Source of the DNA: Campylobacter iguaniorum
GTDB taxonomy: Bacteria > Campylobacterota > Campylobacteria > Campylobacterales > Campylobacteraceae
Direction of reading: 5' to 3'
NCBI RefSeq assembly: GCF_000736415.1
Contig: NZ_CP009043.1
Location: forward strand, 1,054,001 to 1,118,000
DNA length: 64,000 bases
Shown here: positions 16,254-25,274 of the stretch, piece after piece
How the letters are laid out: each line of letters starts with the position of its first letter
Position numbering within the stretch: position 1 is the stretch's first letter
Translations under genes and position numbers: made by a program
Notes under the pieces: model-generated
Told to the model about the DNA's origin: nothing
What the model saw: the letters and a program-made list of their open reading frames with translations, nothing else
Databases searched by the model: none

Positions 16254-17456
16254 ATGAAAATTTTGGTTATAAACTCAGGAAGTAGCTCTATCAAATTTAA
16301 GCTTTATGATATGGAAACTAAAACCGCTCTTTGTAAAGGGCTAGTAGAGCAAATCGGCATGCCAAATGCTCACGCAAAAATCATCACAAAAAACGGAACA
16401 GTCTTAGAAAAAACAGGCTATATCGACGATCATGGACTTGGAATAGACGTGATGAATGAGCTACTTTTCGGTAGTAAAGTTTTAAGTAGTTTAGATGAGA
16501 TTGATGGCGTAGGACACAGAGTAGTTCAAGGCGCAGATCTATTTGATGATGCGGTTTTGATAGATGATGAAGTTTTAGAAACTATAAGAAATCTAATACC
16601 TCTAGCTCCACTTCACAATCCAGCCCACCTAGCAGGCATGAAAGAGACTCTAAGGATTCGCCCTGACATTCCAAATGTAGCTGTTTTTGATACTGTTTTT
16701 CATCAAACAATGCCAAAAAGCTCATATATGTATCCGCTTCCTTTTGAGTTTTACGAAAAATACAAAGTCAGAAAATATGGTGCTCACGGCACAAGCCATC
16801 AGTTTGTGGCTAAGGCTGGAGCGAAGGTACTTGGCATAGATTTTGATAAGTTTAGCTGTATTACCTTGCACCTTGGAAGTGGCGCTAGTATCTCAGCGAT
16901 AAAAGACGGAAAATGCATAGATACAACTATGGGTTTGACGCCACTTGAAGGACTTATGATGGGGACAAGGTGCGGAAGTATAGATCCAGCCATCGTACCA
17001 TTTTTGATGAAAAATGCAAATTTAAGTGGTGAAGAAATAGACACCATAATGAATAAAAAAAGCGGTCTTTTAGCCATAGGCGGCACAAACGATATGCGTG
17101 AAATAGAAGCCAAAATGGACGCTGGAGATGAAAACGCTAAACTAGCTTTTGATATGTTTGTTTTACGTATCAAAAAATACATCGGCGCATACATCGCAAT
17201 ACTTGGCGAGATAAACGCTATCATTTTTACTGCTGGTATCGGCGAAAATGACGCTAGAGTGCGTGAAGCAGTCTGTAGCGGGCTTGAAATATTTGGTATC
17301 AGAATGGATAAAGATAAAAACGCAGCCCCTCACGATGAGCCACGCTGGGTTGGACTTCCTGAGACTAAAGTCCGTATCATCATCGTCCCTACAGATGAAG
17401 AGCTAGCCATAGCAGAAGATACAGTTCGCATCATCAACTCTTGCAAAAAATCATAA
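16254..17456 (+). CDS. ackA: Acetate kinase
   Basis: A 400-residue cytosolic kinase interconverting acetyl phosphate/ADP and acetate/ATP. The start MKILVINSGSSSIKFKLYD is the first ASKHA phosphate-binding motif. Further family signatures are HGTSHQFVAKAG, TLHLGSGASISAI (phosphate 2 loop) and FTAGIGENDARVR. Full length for the family. Its ATG directly follows the pta TAG, so the acetate switch genes form one operon, ended by a strong hairpin. Acetyl phosphate from this pair may also feed response regulators, a general property of the pathway. Confidence 0.97.
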   Translation: MKILVINSGSSSIKFKLYDMETKTALCKGLVEQIGMPNAHAKIITKNGTVLEKTGYIDDHGLGIDVMNELLFGSKVLSSLDEIDGVGHRVVQGADLFDDAVLIDDEVLETIRNLIPLAPLHNPAHLAGMKETLRIRPDIPNVAVFDTVFHQTMPKSSYMYPLPFEFYEKYKVRKYGAHGTSHQFVAKAGAKVLGIDFDKFSCITLHLGSGASISAIKDGKCIDTTMGLTPLEGLMMGTRCGSIDPAIVPFLMKNANLSGEEIDTIMNKKSGLLAIGGTNDMREIEAKMDAGDENAKLAFDMFVLRIKKYIGAYIAILGEINAIIFTAGIGENDARVREAVCSGLEIFGIRMDKDKNAAPHDEPRWVGLPETKVRIIIVPTDEELAIAEDTVRIINSCKKS

Positions 17457-17458
17457 AT

Positions 17459-17480
17459 GTTTAGCCAAATTTGGCTAAAC
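17459..17480 (+). terminator. Terminator of pta-ackA
   Basis: GTTTAGCC (17459-17466) and GGCTAAAC (17473-17480) form a perfect 8-bp stem around AAATTT, beginning 3 nt after the ackA stop. It also lies about 28 nt beyond the convergent diguanylate cyclase stop and could serve both strands. Confidence 0.65.
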
Positions 17481-17507
17481 AAATTTGATATAATTACACT
17501 CTGATAT

Positions 17508-18899
17508 TTACCTTGATTTGCGCCCGCATTTCGCATAGTGCAATCTTTTATTTTCAAGCATCTTATCATCTGCACTATGTATAGCTTCACTGTATCCAGT
17601 GGTGTTTTTTAGTACTGATATTCCATAAGCAATACTGTATTTGCGAGCATTGATCGCATTATTAACTATTTCCATTTTAGCCTTGCAAGTTTCTTCGCTC
17701 ATACCTTCAATAATAATAATAAATTCATCACCACCAGCTCTATAAATATCAGATATATTAAACTCTTCTTTTAGATTATCAGCTACATACGAAAGCAACT
17801 CATCTCCCTTTTCGTGACCACTTGCATTATTAATCTCGTGCAGTCCATTTACATCTATAAAAATACACGCCAACGACTCAAATTTTTTAGCTTTGTTATT
17901 AGATATAGCTGCGTCATAAGCGTTTCTATTTTGAAGTCCTGTATTTTTATCATTGAGCCCGATTTTTTTAATCGAATGATAAGAGTGTATCAACATAACA
18001 ATAACTAGTACAACATATATAAAGATCGAAATTCCAACCATCAATTGCATTTGATACATGATTTTATTCACTGCCCTACTATCTGCTAATGCATAATGAT
18101 CTTGGACTGTTACGACCACATTCCAGTTATTTATGCCAACTGGTTTATAGTTCATATAAAGTATATCGCCAGTCGTATCTGAGATGAAAGTCAAATTCCC
18201 ATCGATACCATTTCGCATATTGATAATAGCGTCTTTAAAATCATCTTTTGAAAGCACGCTTCTATCAGAATAATCAGAGATATTCCCAAAGCTTTTATGC
18301 CAAGTATCTAAAAGAAAATCACCAGTATTTCCATCTTCTAGATAGACATACGCATTTCCATCATAAATATTTGTTTTATAGGAGTTAGCAAACTTAGTCA
18401 AATCAACCACGCCATATAGTATATAGATAGTTTTGCCATTTTTTACTACTGGTATTGCATTTCTGATAATACGTTTTTGTGGGTCTTTTGTGCTATATAC
18501 TATGTCAGAAACATAAGCGCCTTTTTTACTCTCAATGTCAAAATTCAGCACCCCACTCACATCTCTTACATTTGCGTTGCTATCAAGCATCGTATTATCT
18601 GGACGAAGTAGCTCAACATAATTTATATAAGAGCCAATACTATTATACCCACCAAGCACCTTACTAAGCACATTATCATCACTCTCATTTGCGATTATAG
18701 ATGCCATTGCTGTTAGTATAGTGCGATCCATATCTGTCGTTTTATACAGATCGGCTGCGAGCTGGTGCGTTGCTTCATTTAGATATTTGAAACTATTTTG
18801 CTCCATTTGTTCTTTTACCAAACTCACAGAAGCATAGACTAATACTATCAACCACACTATAAACGTTATAGTTATAACTAATAGTCCTTTTATCTTCAC
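17508..18899 (-). CDS. Membrane-bound diguanylate cyclase with periplasmic sensor domain
   Basis: A 463-residue two-span membrane protein. TM1 is about residues 6-27 and TM2 about 288-310. The 260-residue region between them is predicted periplasmic, of the double-Cache type (YVELLRPDNTMLDSNANVRDVSG and a second half ending WNVVVTVQDHYAL). The C-terminal GGDEF domain contains an intact GGDEF at 389-393, plus DKNTGLQNRNAYD and GHEKGDELL. The tetrad five residues upstream of GGDEF is FNIS rather than RxxD, so no product-inhibition site is seen. It should make cyclic di-GMP in response to a small extracellular ligand. Starts with GTG; transcribed alone. Confidence 0.85.
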   Translation of the reverse strand: MKIKGLLVITITFIVWLIVLVYASVSLVKEQMEQNSFKYLNEATHQLAADLYKTTDMDRTILTAMASIIANESDDNVLSKVLGGYNSIGSYINYVELLRPDNTMLDSNANVRDVSGVLNFDIESKKGAYVSDIVYSTKDPQKRIIRNAIPVVKNGKTIYILYGVVDLTKFANSYKTNIYDGNAYVYLEDGNTGDFLLDTWHKSFGNISDYSDRSVLSKDDFKDAIINMRNGIDGNLTFISDTTGDILYMNYKPVGINNWNVVVTVQDHYALADSRAVNKIMYQMQLMVGISIFIYVVLVIVMLIHSYHSIKKIGLNDKNTGLQNRNAYDAAISNNKAKKFESLACIFIDVNGLHEINNASGHEKGDELLSYVADNLKEEFNISDIYRAGGDEFIIIIEGMSEETCKAKMEIVNNAINARKYSIAYGISVLKNTTGYSEAIHSADDKMLENKRLHYAKCGRKSR

Positions 18900-18942
18900 A
18901 ACTACCCCTAATATTTAAATTGACAACAACGTGATAATAGCT

Positions 18943-20373
18943 CTAAATAAAGCTTGGAGCGTCATTGCTAAAGAGTATCAAATCTCCAGCTTTGGTATTC
19001 TCCGCTAAAAACTCAGTCATCTTTGACTTGTCTTTTAAGATGATGACTTCTGGTTTATTTAGAAATTTACTAAGAGATTTTTCGTTTGCCATGCTTGTTA
19101 TCACGACTATATCAAAGGTCTCATTTATGATTTTTGAAAGCTCTTCATTAAGGCTATCTTCGCCCTCGACGATGCCAGGAGTAAGCAATACTTTTGTGCC
19201 TTTATAGCTTTTTACTAGCTCATAGCTCGCACTCATGCCTTTGAAATTACCATTAAAACTATCATCAATTATAAGCTTTCCACCAGCTTCAATCTTTTGT
19301 AGTCTATGCTCGACTTGGTGCAAATTTGCCACACTTTTAAGCAGTTTTTCTAAATTTACGCCTAAATTCAGAGCCATACACACGCAAGCTGCGATATTAT
19401 AAGCATTGAAACTTCCAAGCAAATTTGAGCTAAACTCAGTCTGTTTTTCTAGCGACATACTAAATTTAATACCGTCTAAATTTGAGCTAATATCATGAAT
19501 CAAAGTATCATAAATGCACGTGTTTTCGTCAGCTTTTTTAAGTGTTGAGCTGTGAAGAACTGCGTATTTTAGCCTATTTGAAAGAAGTGCTTCTAGCTTT
19601 GTGGCTCGTATATTTTCTATTGTTTTGAAGTATTCAAGGTGAGCCGTGCCGATCTCGCCCACGATGACAAACTGCGGGTTTAAAAACTCGCTGATCTCCT
19701 TGATATCGCCCCTTAGCCTTGCTCCAGCTTCGACTATGTAAATTTGAGTATTTGGGCTTAGATTTTCGTTTATGTCTTTGATAATTCCAGCTAGAGTATT
19801 TACGCTGCGTGGAGTTTTGATCACGTCAAACTCATCTTTTAGGAGTTCATACAAAAAGTTTTTGATACTAGTCTTTCCAAAGCTTGCAGTGATGAGAATT
19901 ATTTTTAGATTTGGCAAATTTAAGATTTTGTTTTTGGCTCTCATTTTGAAACTTATAGAAACTAGCTTTTCACAAGCAAAGCTCAGCAAAAACGCACTCA
20001 CAAGCGATAAAATCACGGCGTAAATTTGGCTACTCACAATCAAAAAGCAAATCGAACTAACAACCAAAATACCAAAAAATCTCTTAATTCTACTTGTAAA
20101 AACCAGCTTTTTATCAAGCTTTTTTTGCCACGCAAAAAGAATAATGGCAAAAATCACGCTCACACCAAAGACTGCGTAACCGCCTAAAAACGTGGCTAGC
20201 GCGAAAAAGGCTAAAGGCAAGATGAAAAAATACAGATGCCAAAGCGGTTTCGTGTAATGAAAAATAATGCGGTTAAATTTATACGAAAACCACTGCAAAG
20301 CCGTGATAAGATAAAATCCAAGGCAGACGCTCATAATAAAAGCTCCAAGTCTTAAAAGTACGTTTTCTAGCAT
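18943..20373 (-). CDS. murF: UDP-MurNAc-tripeptide--D-Ala-D-Ala ligase
   Basis: A 476-residue Mur ligase that adds D-Ala-D-Ala to the peptidoglycan precursor. Unlike most MurF proteins the first 150 residues are hydrophobic, with four or five membrane segments, a form known in epsilonproteobacteria. The ligase core then shows the P-loop-like ITASFGKTSIKNFLYELL (about residues 160-177) in place of GTNGKT, the EAGARLRGDI motif and LLGSFNAYNIAACVCMAL. It overlaps the alpha/beta hydrolase by 7 nt and lies in the hydrolase-antitoxin-like-ddl-ruvA cluster, with ddl supplying its D-Ala-D-Ala substrate. Confidence 0.92.
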   Translation of the reverse strand: MLENVLLRLGAFIMSVCLGFYLITALQWFSYKFNRIIFHYTKPLWHLYFFILPLAFFALATFLGGYAVFGVSVIFAIILFAWQKKLDKKLVFTSRIKRFFGILVVSSICFLIVSSQIYAVILSLVSAFLLSFACEKLVSISFKMRAKNKILNLPNLKIILITASFGKTSIKNFLYELLKDEFDVIKTPRSVNTLAGIIKDINENLSPNTQIYIVEAGARLRGDIKEISEFLNPQFVIVGEIGTAHLEYFKTIENIRATKLEALLSNRLKYAVLHSSTLKKADENTCIYDTLIHDISSNLDGIKFSMSLEKQTEFSSNLLGSFNAYNIAACVCMALNLGVNLEKLLKSVANLHQVEHRLQKIEAGGKLIIDDSFNGNFKGMSASYELVKSYKGTKVLLTPGIVEGEDSLNEELSKIINETFDIVVITSMANEKSLSKFLNKPEVIILKDKSKMTEFLAENTKAGDLILFSNDAPSFI

Positions 20374-21095
20374 GTCTCACCTACTTCGCTGCCAATGACG
20401 CCAGATATGAACTTCGCATGAAGTAAAAAGAAAAAATGATCGCCACTAAGCGGGAAAAACTGGCTACCTTTGATAAGTCTTGAAATGGTTTCGCCACTTC
20501 TTAGCGATGTAGCTCTGTCGCCTTCCCCCCAAAAAATCAGCGTCTTAGAGCTGGTATTAGCAAAAATATCTCTAAAATCTTCATCGACTACGTTTTTGAG
20601 CGTTTCATACATAATTTTACTCATTCCAGCAACGTCTTTTGTGGCAAACAGACTATAGAATTTACCAAAACCAAGCTTTTTAAGCATTTTGAATATGGCG
20701 ATTTTTAGCCTTACTAAAAACGGTTTTTGCGTGACTATTCCAGCCGTGCTGAGTAAAATCAGATTTTTTGGCTCTAAAAGCGTAGCGACCTTGCCACCAA
20801 AACTATGCCCCATGATGAAGTCCGGATTTTGATTTATAGCCTGTAAAAACTCTTTTGTGATGGCTGCATAATCTTTCGTATCAAGTGGGTGATCAAGCGG
20901 GCTAGAGCCAAAGCCTGGCAAATCCACATAAATCTGCTTAAATTTAGACAAATGAGAGGCAAATGCCTTTTTCATTATCTCTTTATTCGCGCCCCAACCA
21001 TGCAAGATAAGCATACAGTTTTCCAAATTTTGGTTGATTATCTCATAGTTTATTGTGTAGCTATGATGTGCTACTTGGATATGTTTGTTAGCCAT
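20367..21095 (-). CDS. Alpha/beta hydrolase
   Basis: A 242-residue cytosolic hydrolase of the alpha/beta fold. CMLILHGWGANKE is the oxyanion-hole strand. GHSFGG near residue 96 carries the nucleophile serine, FWGEGDRAT gives the acid strand and GDHFFFLLHAKF the catalytic His. The substrate cannot be told from sequence; esterase or carboxylic-ester hydrolase activity is likely. It overlaps both the Phd-like gene (8 nt) and murF (7 nt). Conserved linkage with peptidoglycan genes suggests, without proof, an envelope-related job. Confidence 0.85.
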   Translation of the reverse strand: MANKHIQVAHHSYTINYEIINQNLENCMLILHGWGANKEIMKKAFASHLSKFKQIYVDLPGFGSSPLDHPLDTKDYAAITKEFLQAINQNPDFIMGHSFGGKVATLLEPKNLILLSTAGIVTQKPFLVRLKIAIFKMLKKLGFGKFYSLFATKDVAGMSKIMYETLKNVVDEDFRDIFANTSSKTLIFWGEGDRATSLRSGETISRLIKGSQFFPLSGDHFFFLLHAKFISGVIGSEVGETC

Positions 21096-21318
21096 TTTGA
21101 CCCTCTTTTTTGCGAGTTGTGTATATGGCTTCTAGTAAAACAACAGCTTCATTTAGCCTTTCATACTCGTCCATATTTAAAAGGACTGCTTCAAAACGGT
21201 TATTTTTGACGATAAAAGCTCGTTTCATCTCAGCTTTTGCGACTTTGTTTAAGATAGTGCTGAAGTTTCGCACAACTTCAGTAGCCGTGTAGACTTCGTT
21301 TTTGCTAAAGGTAGCCAT
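21088..21318 (-). CDS. Phd/YefM-family antitoxin-like protein without a cognate toxin
   Basis: A 76-residue protein starting MATFSKNEVYTATEVVRNFSTILNKV, which fits the Phd/YefM fold. Its N-terminal DNA-binding half is followed by KRAFIVKNNRFEAVLLNMDEYERL and a C-terminal helix. The start at 21318 has AAGGAT 7 nt upstream; the longer form from 21348 lacks one. In type II systems such a protein neutralises a Doc or RelE toxin and represses its operon, but here the neighbours are ddl and an alpha/beta hydrolase, with no toxin ORF. It may be a stand-alone regulator or a fossil. The same gene stands at this place in C. jejuni as I recall. Confidence 0.75.
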   Translation of the reverse strand: MATFSKNEVYTATEVVRNFSTILNKVAKAEMKRAFIVKNNRFEAVLLNMDEYERLNEAVVLLEAIYTTRKKEGQNG

Positions 21319-21384
21319 AACTAAATCCTTATGTAGAATTTTACGCAAAATTCTACATAAATTTGGCTTACAAATGCTTTAATA

Positions 21385-22422
21385 CTAAATTTTGCCTTTG
21401 TTGCTTGTAATGGAGTTAATAAATTTATAGTCGATTTTGATATTTCTTGGCATTTTTAGTGAGTTTGCCAGTCTCGTAATAGAGCTTGTAAAGTCCTTGA
21501 ATAGATAGTTTGCCATGCTTCCTGGATTTGGATTTATCTCATTTAGATAGACCTTGTTATCTAAAACAAAAAAATCGCACCTTATCAAAGCTCCATCAAA
21601 CGCACCACCATTATATATCGCCATAAACGCATTTTTAAGTTCTGTTTTGATACTTTCATCTATCTTTGCTTCTTCAGAGCTTCTAGCTGAAAAGCTCATA
21701 TATTTTTGCTCAAAATCCAAAAAATCCTTCTTTTGCGGCTCTTCAATGATAGAAAACTCAAACTCATCGCCTGCTTTAAATCCAGCAAGATTAAACTCTC
21801 TAATGCCCTCCATAAATGGCTCCACAAGCACGTCGCTATCAAACTCAAAAGCCACGTCTAGAGCGTAATCAAGCTCTTTTTCCTCACGCACAACGCTCAC
21901 TCCAATACTACTGCCAAGACGAGCTGGTTTAAGGATAAATGGTAAGTTAGTTTGTGGCTTTTCTCCACGTTTTATGGTCTCATAAGGTAGCATTTGCACG
22001 TCACATTTTACAGCCAGAAGCTTTGTAAGCTCTTTATTGAAACTCATCACGCTAGATTCTAGTCTAGGACCTATGAAATTTAGCCCAAAAAACTCAAACA
22101 TACCAGCGATTTTACCATCTTCCCCATCACTGCCGTGGATTAAATTTATATAGCATTCCACGTCTAAAAGTGTAGTACCAAAAAGTCCATGAGTAGCAAA
22201 ACCACCCTTTTTTAGGTGAAGTTTTTTTGAGTTTTTATACTTGCCACTGCTGAAAAAATTCGCTCTCATATCACTTGGATCGATAAGATAAAAATCTCTA
22301 AAAGCATCAACAAAAATAAAGCTAAGATCTGCTTTTAAGACTTTTTTTACAGCGATTGCTGAGACTATGCTGATTTCGTGTTCGAAGCTATTGCCACCAA
22401 ATACTATACCAAATTTCACCAA
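21385..22422 (-). CDS. ddl: D-alanine--D-alanine ligase
   Basis: A 345-residue ATP-grasp ligase producing D-Ala-D-Ala for peptidoglycan. FGIVFGGNSFEHEISIVSA at the N-terminus, LIHGSDGEDGKIAGMFEFFGLNFIGP, PFILKPARLGSSIGVSVV (ATP-grasp loop) and LNEINPNPGSMANYLF (magnesium ligands and substrate binding) are the family signatures. Length is typical. It is separated from ruvA by 254 nt of non-coding sequence with two hairpins, and is followed by the Phd-like gene, hydrolase and murF on the same strand, so substrate-producing and -using genes travel together. Confidence 0.96.
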   Translation of the reverse strand: MVKFGIVFGGNSFEHEISIVSAIAVKKVLKADLSFIFVDAFRDFYLIDPSDMRANFFSSGKYKNSKKLHLKKGGFATHGLFGTTLLDVECYINLIHGSDGEDGKIAGMFEFFGLNFIGPRLESSVMSFNKELTKLLAVKCDVQMLPYETIKRGEKPQTNLPFILKPARLGSSIGVSVVREEKELDYALDVAFEFDSDVLVEPFMEGIREFNLAGFKAGDEFEFSIIEEPQKKDFLDFEQKYMSFSARSSEEAKIDESIKTELKNAFMAIYNGGAFDGALIRCDFFVLDNKVYLNEINPNPGSMANYLFKDFTSSITRLANSLKMPRNIKIDYKFINSITSNKGKI

Positions 22423-22440
22423 ATTCTCCTTGCTAAATTA

Positions 22441-22560
22441 CATTATTTTGGGCTTGCCTTTTAAGCGCATTTGCGGGAGTTACGCAAAAATCAATACTCA
22501 CAGGCACTGAGCCTGCTCCGTTTTATTTTTACTCACAACCCACAAATTCATCTTAAAATT
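22441..22560 (-). other. Non-coding spacer with two hairpins between ruvA and ddl
   Basis: TTTGCG/CGCAAA (22470-22475 and 22483-22488) and CAGGC/GCCTG (22501-22505 and 22511-22515) can fold. On the minus strand TTTGTGGGTTGTGAG (about 22532-22546) resembles TTTGTGGTTGTGAG at about 37004-37018 in the fbp-mobB spacer. No ORF is seen. It may hold the ddl promoter and a ruvA terminator. Confidence 0.35.
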
Positions 22561-22676
22561 CTTCACCTATACCAAAGCTACTTAATTAATACTTAAAAAA
22601 TGCTTTGCGATAATGACCCTTATCTTTAAATTTTATAATTTATAAATATTTTTATTAAATTTAGTTTGCCCCAAAT

Positions 22677-23231
22677 TTAAGCCATTTTTTTAAGTGCTTC
22701 TTTGATAAGCAAAGCAGTATCTTCGCTCTTGCACTCGCTTAAAACCTTTGTTATTTTATCTCTTTTAAATCCTAAGCTCTCAAGTGCCATAAATGCTTCG
22801 TTTTGGTAGCTTGGCATTTCGCTTATCTCACCAAATTTAGCGTCACTTAGCTGAGCGATAAGAGTTCTAGCAGTCTTTGGACCGATACCTGGCACTCTTT
22901 TTATCGTCGCATCATCGCCGTTTAAAACTGCCTTGCTAAACTCATCAGGGCTTAAGCTTGAGCAAACCGCCATAGCTGTCGAAGCGCCTATTCCATTTAC
23001 TTTTAAGAGCATTTCAAAGATTTTTTGCTCGCTCTCTTTGGTAAAGCCATAAAGCAAATTTGCATCTTCCCTTATGATTTGAGTTGTCATTAGCTCGATC
23101 TTATCGCCTTTGTTTAGGCTTGCACTTGTAAAAAGTGAGATAAAAATCCCATAACTAACCCCGCTAGCTGTCTTTAACCAGACAAATGCAGGTTCTTTTT
23201 TAGTGATTATTCCTTCGATTGCTTTTATCAT
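22677..23231 (-). CDS. ruvA: Holliday junction DNA helicase subunit RuvA
   Basis: A 184-residue protein that binds four-way DNA junctions and loads the RuvB motor. The N-terminal OB domain runs about residues 1-62. Two helix-hairpin-helix motifs follow: LLKVNGIGASTAMAVC and IKRVPGIGPKTARTLIAQL. A small C-terminal helical domain (FMALESLGFKRDKITKVL) contacts RuvB. Length is normal for Campylobacter. Its ATG overlaps the fapA stop by 1 nt. Confidence 0.96.
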   Translation of the reverse strand: MIKAIEGIITKKEPAFVWLKTASGVSYGIFISLFTSASLNKGDKIELMTTQIIREDANLLYGFTKESEQKIFEMLLKVNGIGASTAMAVCSSLSPDEFSKAVLNGDDATIKRVPGIGPKTARTLIAQLSDAKFGEISEMPSYQNEAFMALESLGFKRDKITKVLSECKSEDTALLIKEALKKMA

Positions 23232-25114
23232 TAATCTATCTCGTTTGATCTTTTGATTTCGTATACATCCTCTTCATCGATGACGAGATGTTTTAGCATG
23301 ATAAGTCTTGCTAGCTCATTCTCTCTTGTGACGTAAGTTATATCTTTTTTAGGCTCAATTAGTCTAAATTTGATCTCATTTAGCTCTTTCCAGCGATTTT
23401 TGTTGATAATTTTGGCTTCAAAAACCATACTTTGCATTTTTTTGATATCATCTTTTAAATCATCTAATAGCAATTTTTTGGCACCATAATTTTTCACAAG
23501 CAAGTTATACTCATAGACTAAGGATTGGAAATCTTTTAGCTTAGCGATAAATGATTGCGGTGGAGTTTTGCCGCCATTTCTTAGCTCTTCTATGCGTTGT
23601 TTTATGAGAGTTACAGAGCTTTTGTTGGAGTCTATGATATTTTTTTTCTTTTCAAGCTCTTTTGGCATAGAGATTATCTCAGCTTTTAGTTTTGCCATTT
23701 TTTGCGATGCTTGCGTGATCTTATCTTCATAATCCATAATGCGTCCAGCATCTATCATTATTCTGTTGTTTGTGCCTTTTAGGTTTTCTATCTCGACTAA
23801 AGATGCTGCTGTGATGTTTGCATTTGAAAACAGAGTTCCGATATGAACTTCTGCGGCTATTATTTCACCACCTATTACTGAATTTACAGTGACCTTTTTG
23901 GCTTCTATATGACCGTTTTCTAGTCTATCTACGACAGCTTCTTCACAAACTAGTCTTCCAAGATGAACTGCTATATTTGCATTCTGGGCTTCTATAACTG
24001 ATTTTGCGTGAGTTTGACCACCTATAGTGACGTTTCTTGCCTTTATGCTAGCGCCACGTGCTACGTTTCCTTCGACGTTTATAGTGTTTGTTTCTATGCT
24101 CATACCAGCACCGACGGCGTCTTTTAAAATATCACTTTCTTTGATATTTATCTTCACATCAGAATCTAAGCTTGTTTCTATAGAGCCAGTTGTTTTGAAG
24201 CTCACTTCATTGACATCTAGCTCCTCTTTGACATCGTAAGTTCCATTATCTTGGCTTACATATCCATTTTTCTTAGAAATATATTTTACGCTATTTTCAT
24301 CTTCTTTTACTTCTATATTATCAGTTACCTTTATCTCTACCTGGTTTGCTTTTTTAGCACTACTCACAGGTATGAGCTGACCTTTGACATTTCTGCCAGC
24401 TTGACCATCTTTAGCTTTTATATACTCTATGATGACCTCGCCCTCAACAACGCTTTGCAAAAATCCCCTATCAGAGTAATTTACTCTATCAGATTCTTCT
24501 GCTTTATTGGATTTTGTTTTATAATAATAATTGATCTGATCATCTACTGACAATACAGGATCTAGCCAAGATGCGACTACAAAAGTCATACTTTTATCAA
24601 TGATACCTTTTATGCGAAGCATGGAAGTTATTTTGTTGATTTCTTTAACCAACGTGGTATCTCTGATACCGATTAAAATTTCTGATTTTAGTAGTTTTTT
24701 ACGGATAGAGCCTATAAGTTCTTTTTCAAAATTTGGTTCATATTTTACGTTTATATCTTCTTTAATAGTAGCTACTATTTTGGTCATATTTTTATTTACA
24801 CCAAGTGAAATTTTAGGTAAAAGTGGCTCTTTTTTACCTCTTTTATCAAAGTATTCAACCCTATAACTTTGAGATATGGCAAGATCAGGATTACTTATAA
24901 ACTCATCGTCATTAAATATATTTCGCTCACTATCGCTTAGCTCAGTAAAATCCCCATCTGATTTTATTTTGTATTTTGTCGAGATGGAAAGTATATTGAA
25001 ATCTAAATATTTTGGATCGACTTTAGCAGCGTCTGCTATGACTTCTAAGTCTTGATAGGCGTTTTTTGTGTCTACGACGATTGGAGACATTAATCTTTGT
25101 TCGTTATCGGCCAT
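23231..25114 (-). CDS. FapA family (DUF342) protein, flagellar assembly protein A
   Basis: A 627-residue cytosolic protein of the FapA/DUF342 family. The centre (about residues 220-430) is a right-handed beta-helix made of short repeats such as GNVARGASIKARNVTIGGQTHAKSVIEAQNANIAV. A coiled coil follows (about 460-580: KITQASQKMAKLKAEIISMPKELEKKK and similar). In Vibrio FapA influences flagellar localisation; in Campylobacter the function is less defined. It has its own sigma70-like promoter divergent from cheB and overlaps ruvA by 1 nt. Confidence 0.82.
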   Translation of the reverse strand: MADNEQRLMSPIVVDTKNAYQDLEVIADAAKVDPKYLDFNILSISTKYKIKSDGDFTELSDSERNIFNDDEFISNPDLAISQSYRVEYFDKRGKKEPLLPKISLGVNKNMTKIVATIKEDINVKYEPNFEKELIGSIRKKLLKSEILIGIRDTTLVKEINKITSMLRIKGIIDKSMTFVVASWLDPVLSVDDQINYYYKTKSNKAEESDRVNYSDRGFLQSVVEGEVIIEYIKAKDGQAGRNVKGQLIPVSSAKKANQVEIKVTDNIEVKEDENSVKYISKKNGYVSQDNGTYDVKEELDVNEVSFKTTGSIETSLDSDVKINIKESDILKDAVGAGMSIETNTINVEGNVARGASIKARNVTIGGQTHAKSVIEAQNANIAVHLGRLVCEEAVVDRLENGHIEAKKVTVNSVIGGEIIAAEVHIGTLFSNANITAASLVEIENLKGTNNRIMIDAGRIMDYEDKITQASQKMAKLKAEIISMPKELEKKKNIIDSNKSSVTLIKQRIEELRNGGKTPPQSFIAKLKDFQSLVYEYNLLVKNYGAKKLLLDDLKDDIKKMQSMVFEAKIINKNRWKELNEIKFRLIEPKKDITYVTRENELARLIMLKHLVIDEEDVYEIKRSNEID

Positions 25115-25145
25115 ACAAGTCCTTAATGCGTATATTTATTGGCAG

Positions 25146-25151
25146 ATTATA
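25146..25151 (-). promoter_or_regulatory. -10 element of the fapA-ruvA promoter
   Basis: The minus strand reads AGTATAATCTG, a perfect TATAAT. It sits about 32 nt before the fapA ATG, leaving a short leader that contains AAGGA. Confidence 0.55.
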
Positions 25152-25239
25152 CTATAGTGGCGCTAAATTAAAGATAAAAAACTATGTTTAGGTAGTGTTT
25201 GGCATAAATTTATAATTTTATTTTTTATTTAAAAAGTGT

Positions 25240-25245
25240 TATAAT
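25240..25245 (+). promoter_or_regulatory. -10 element of the cheB-cheR promoter
   Basis: GTGTTATAATAG contains a perfect TATAAT with an upstream TG, and T-rich runs precede it. Transcription would begin about 23 nt before the TTG start of cheB. Confidence 0.6.
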
Positions 25246-25274
25246 AGCCGGCAAAAATTTAAGGTATTTAAGCT

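Noticed and set aside
21088-21348. Complete type II toxin-antitoxin module
   Set aside because: Only the antitoxin-like gene is present; flanking ORFs are a hydrolase and ddl.
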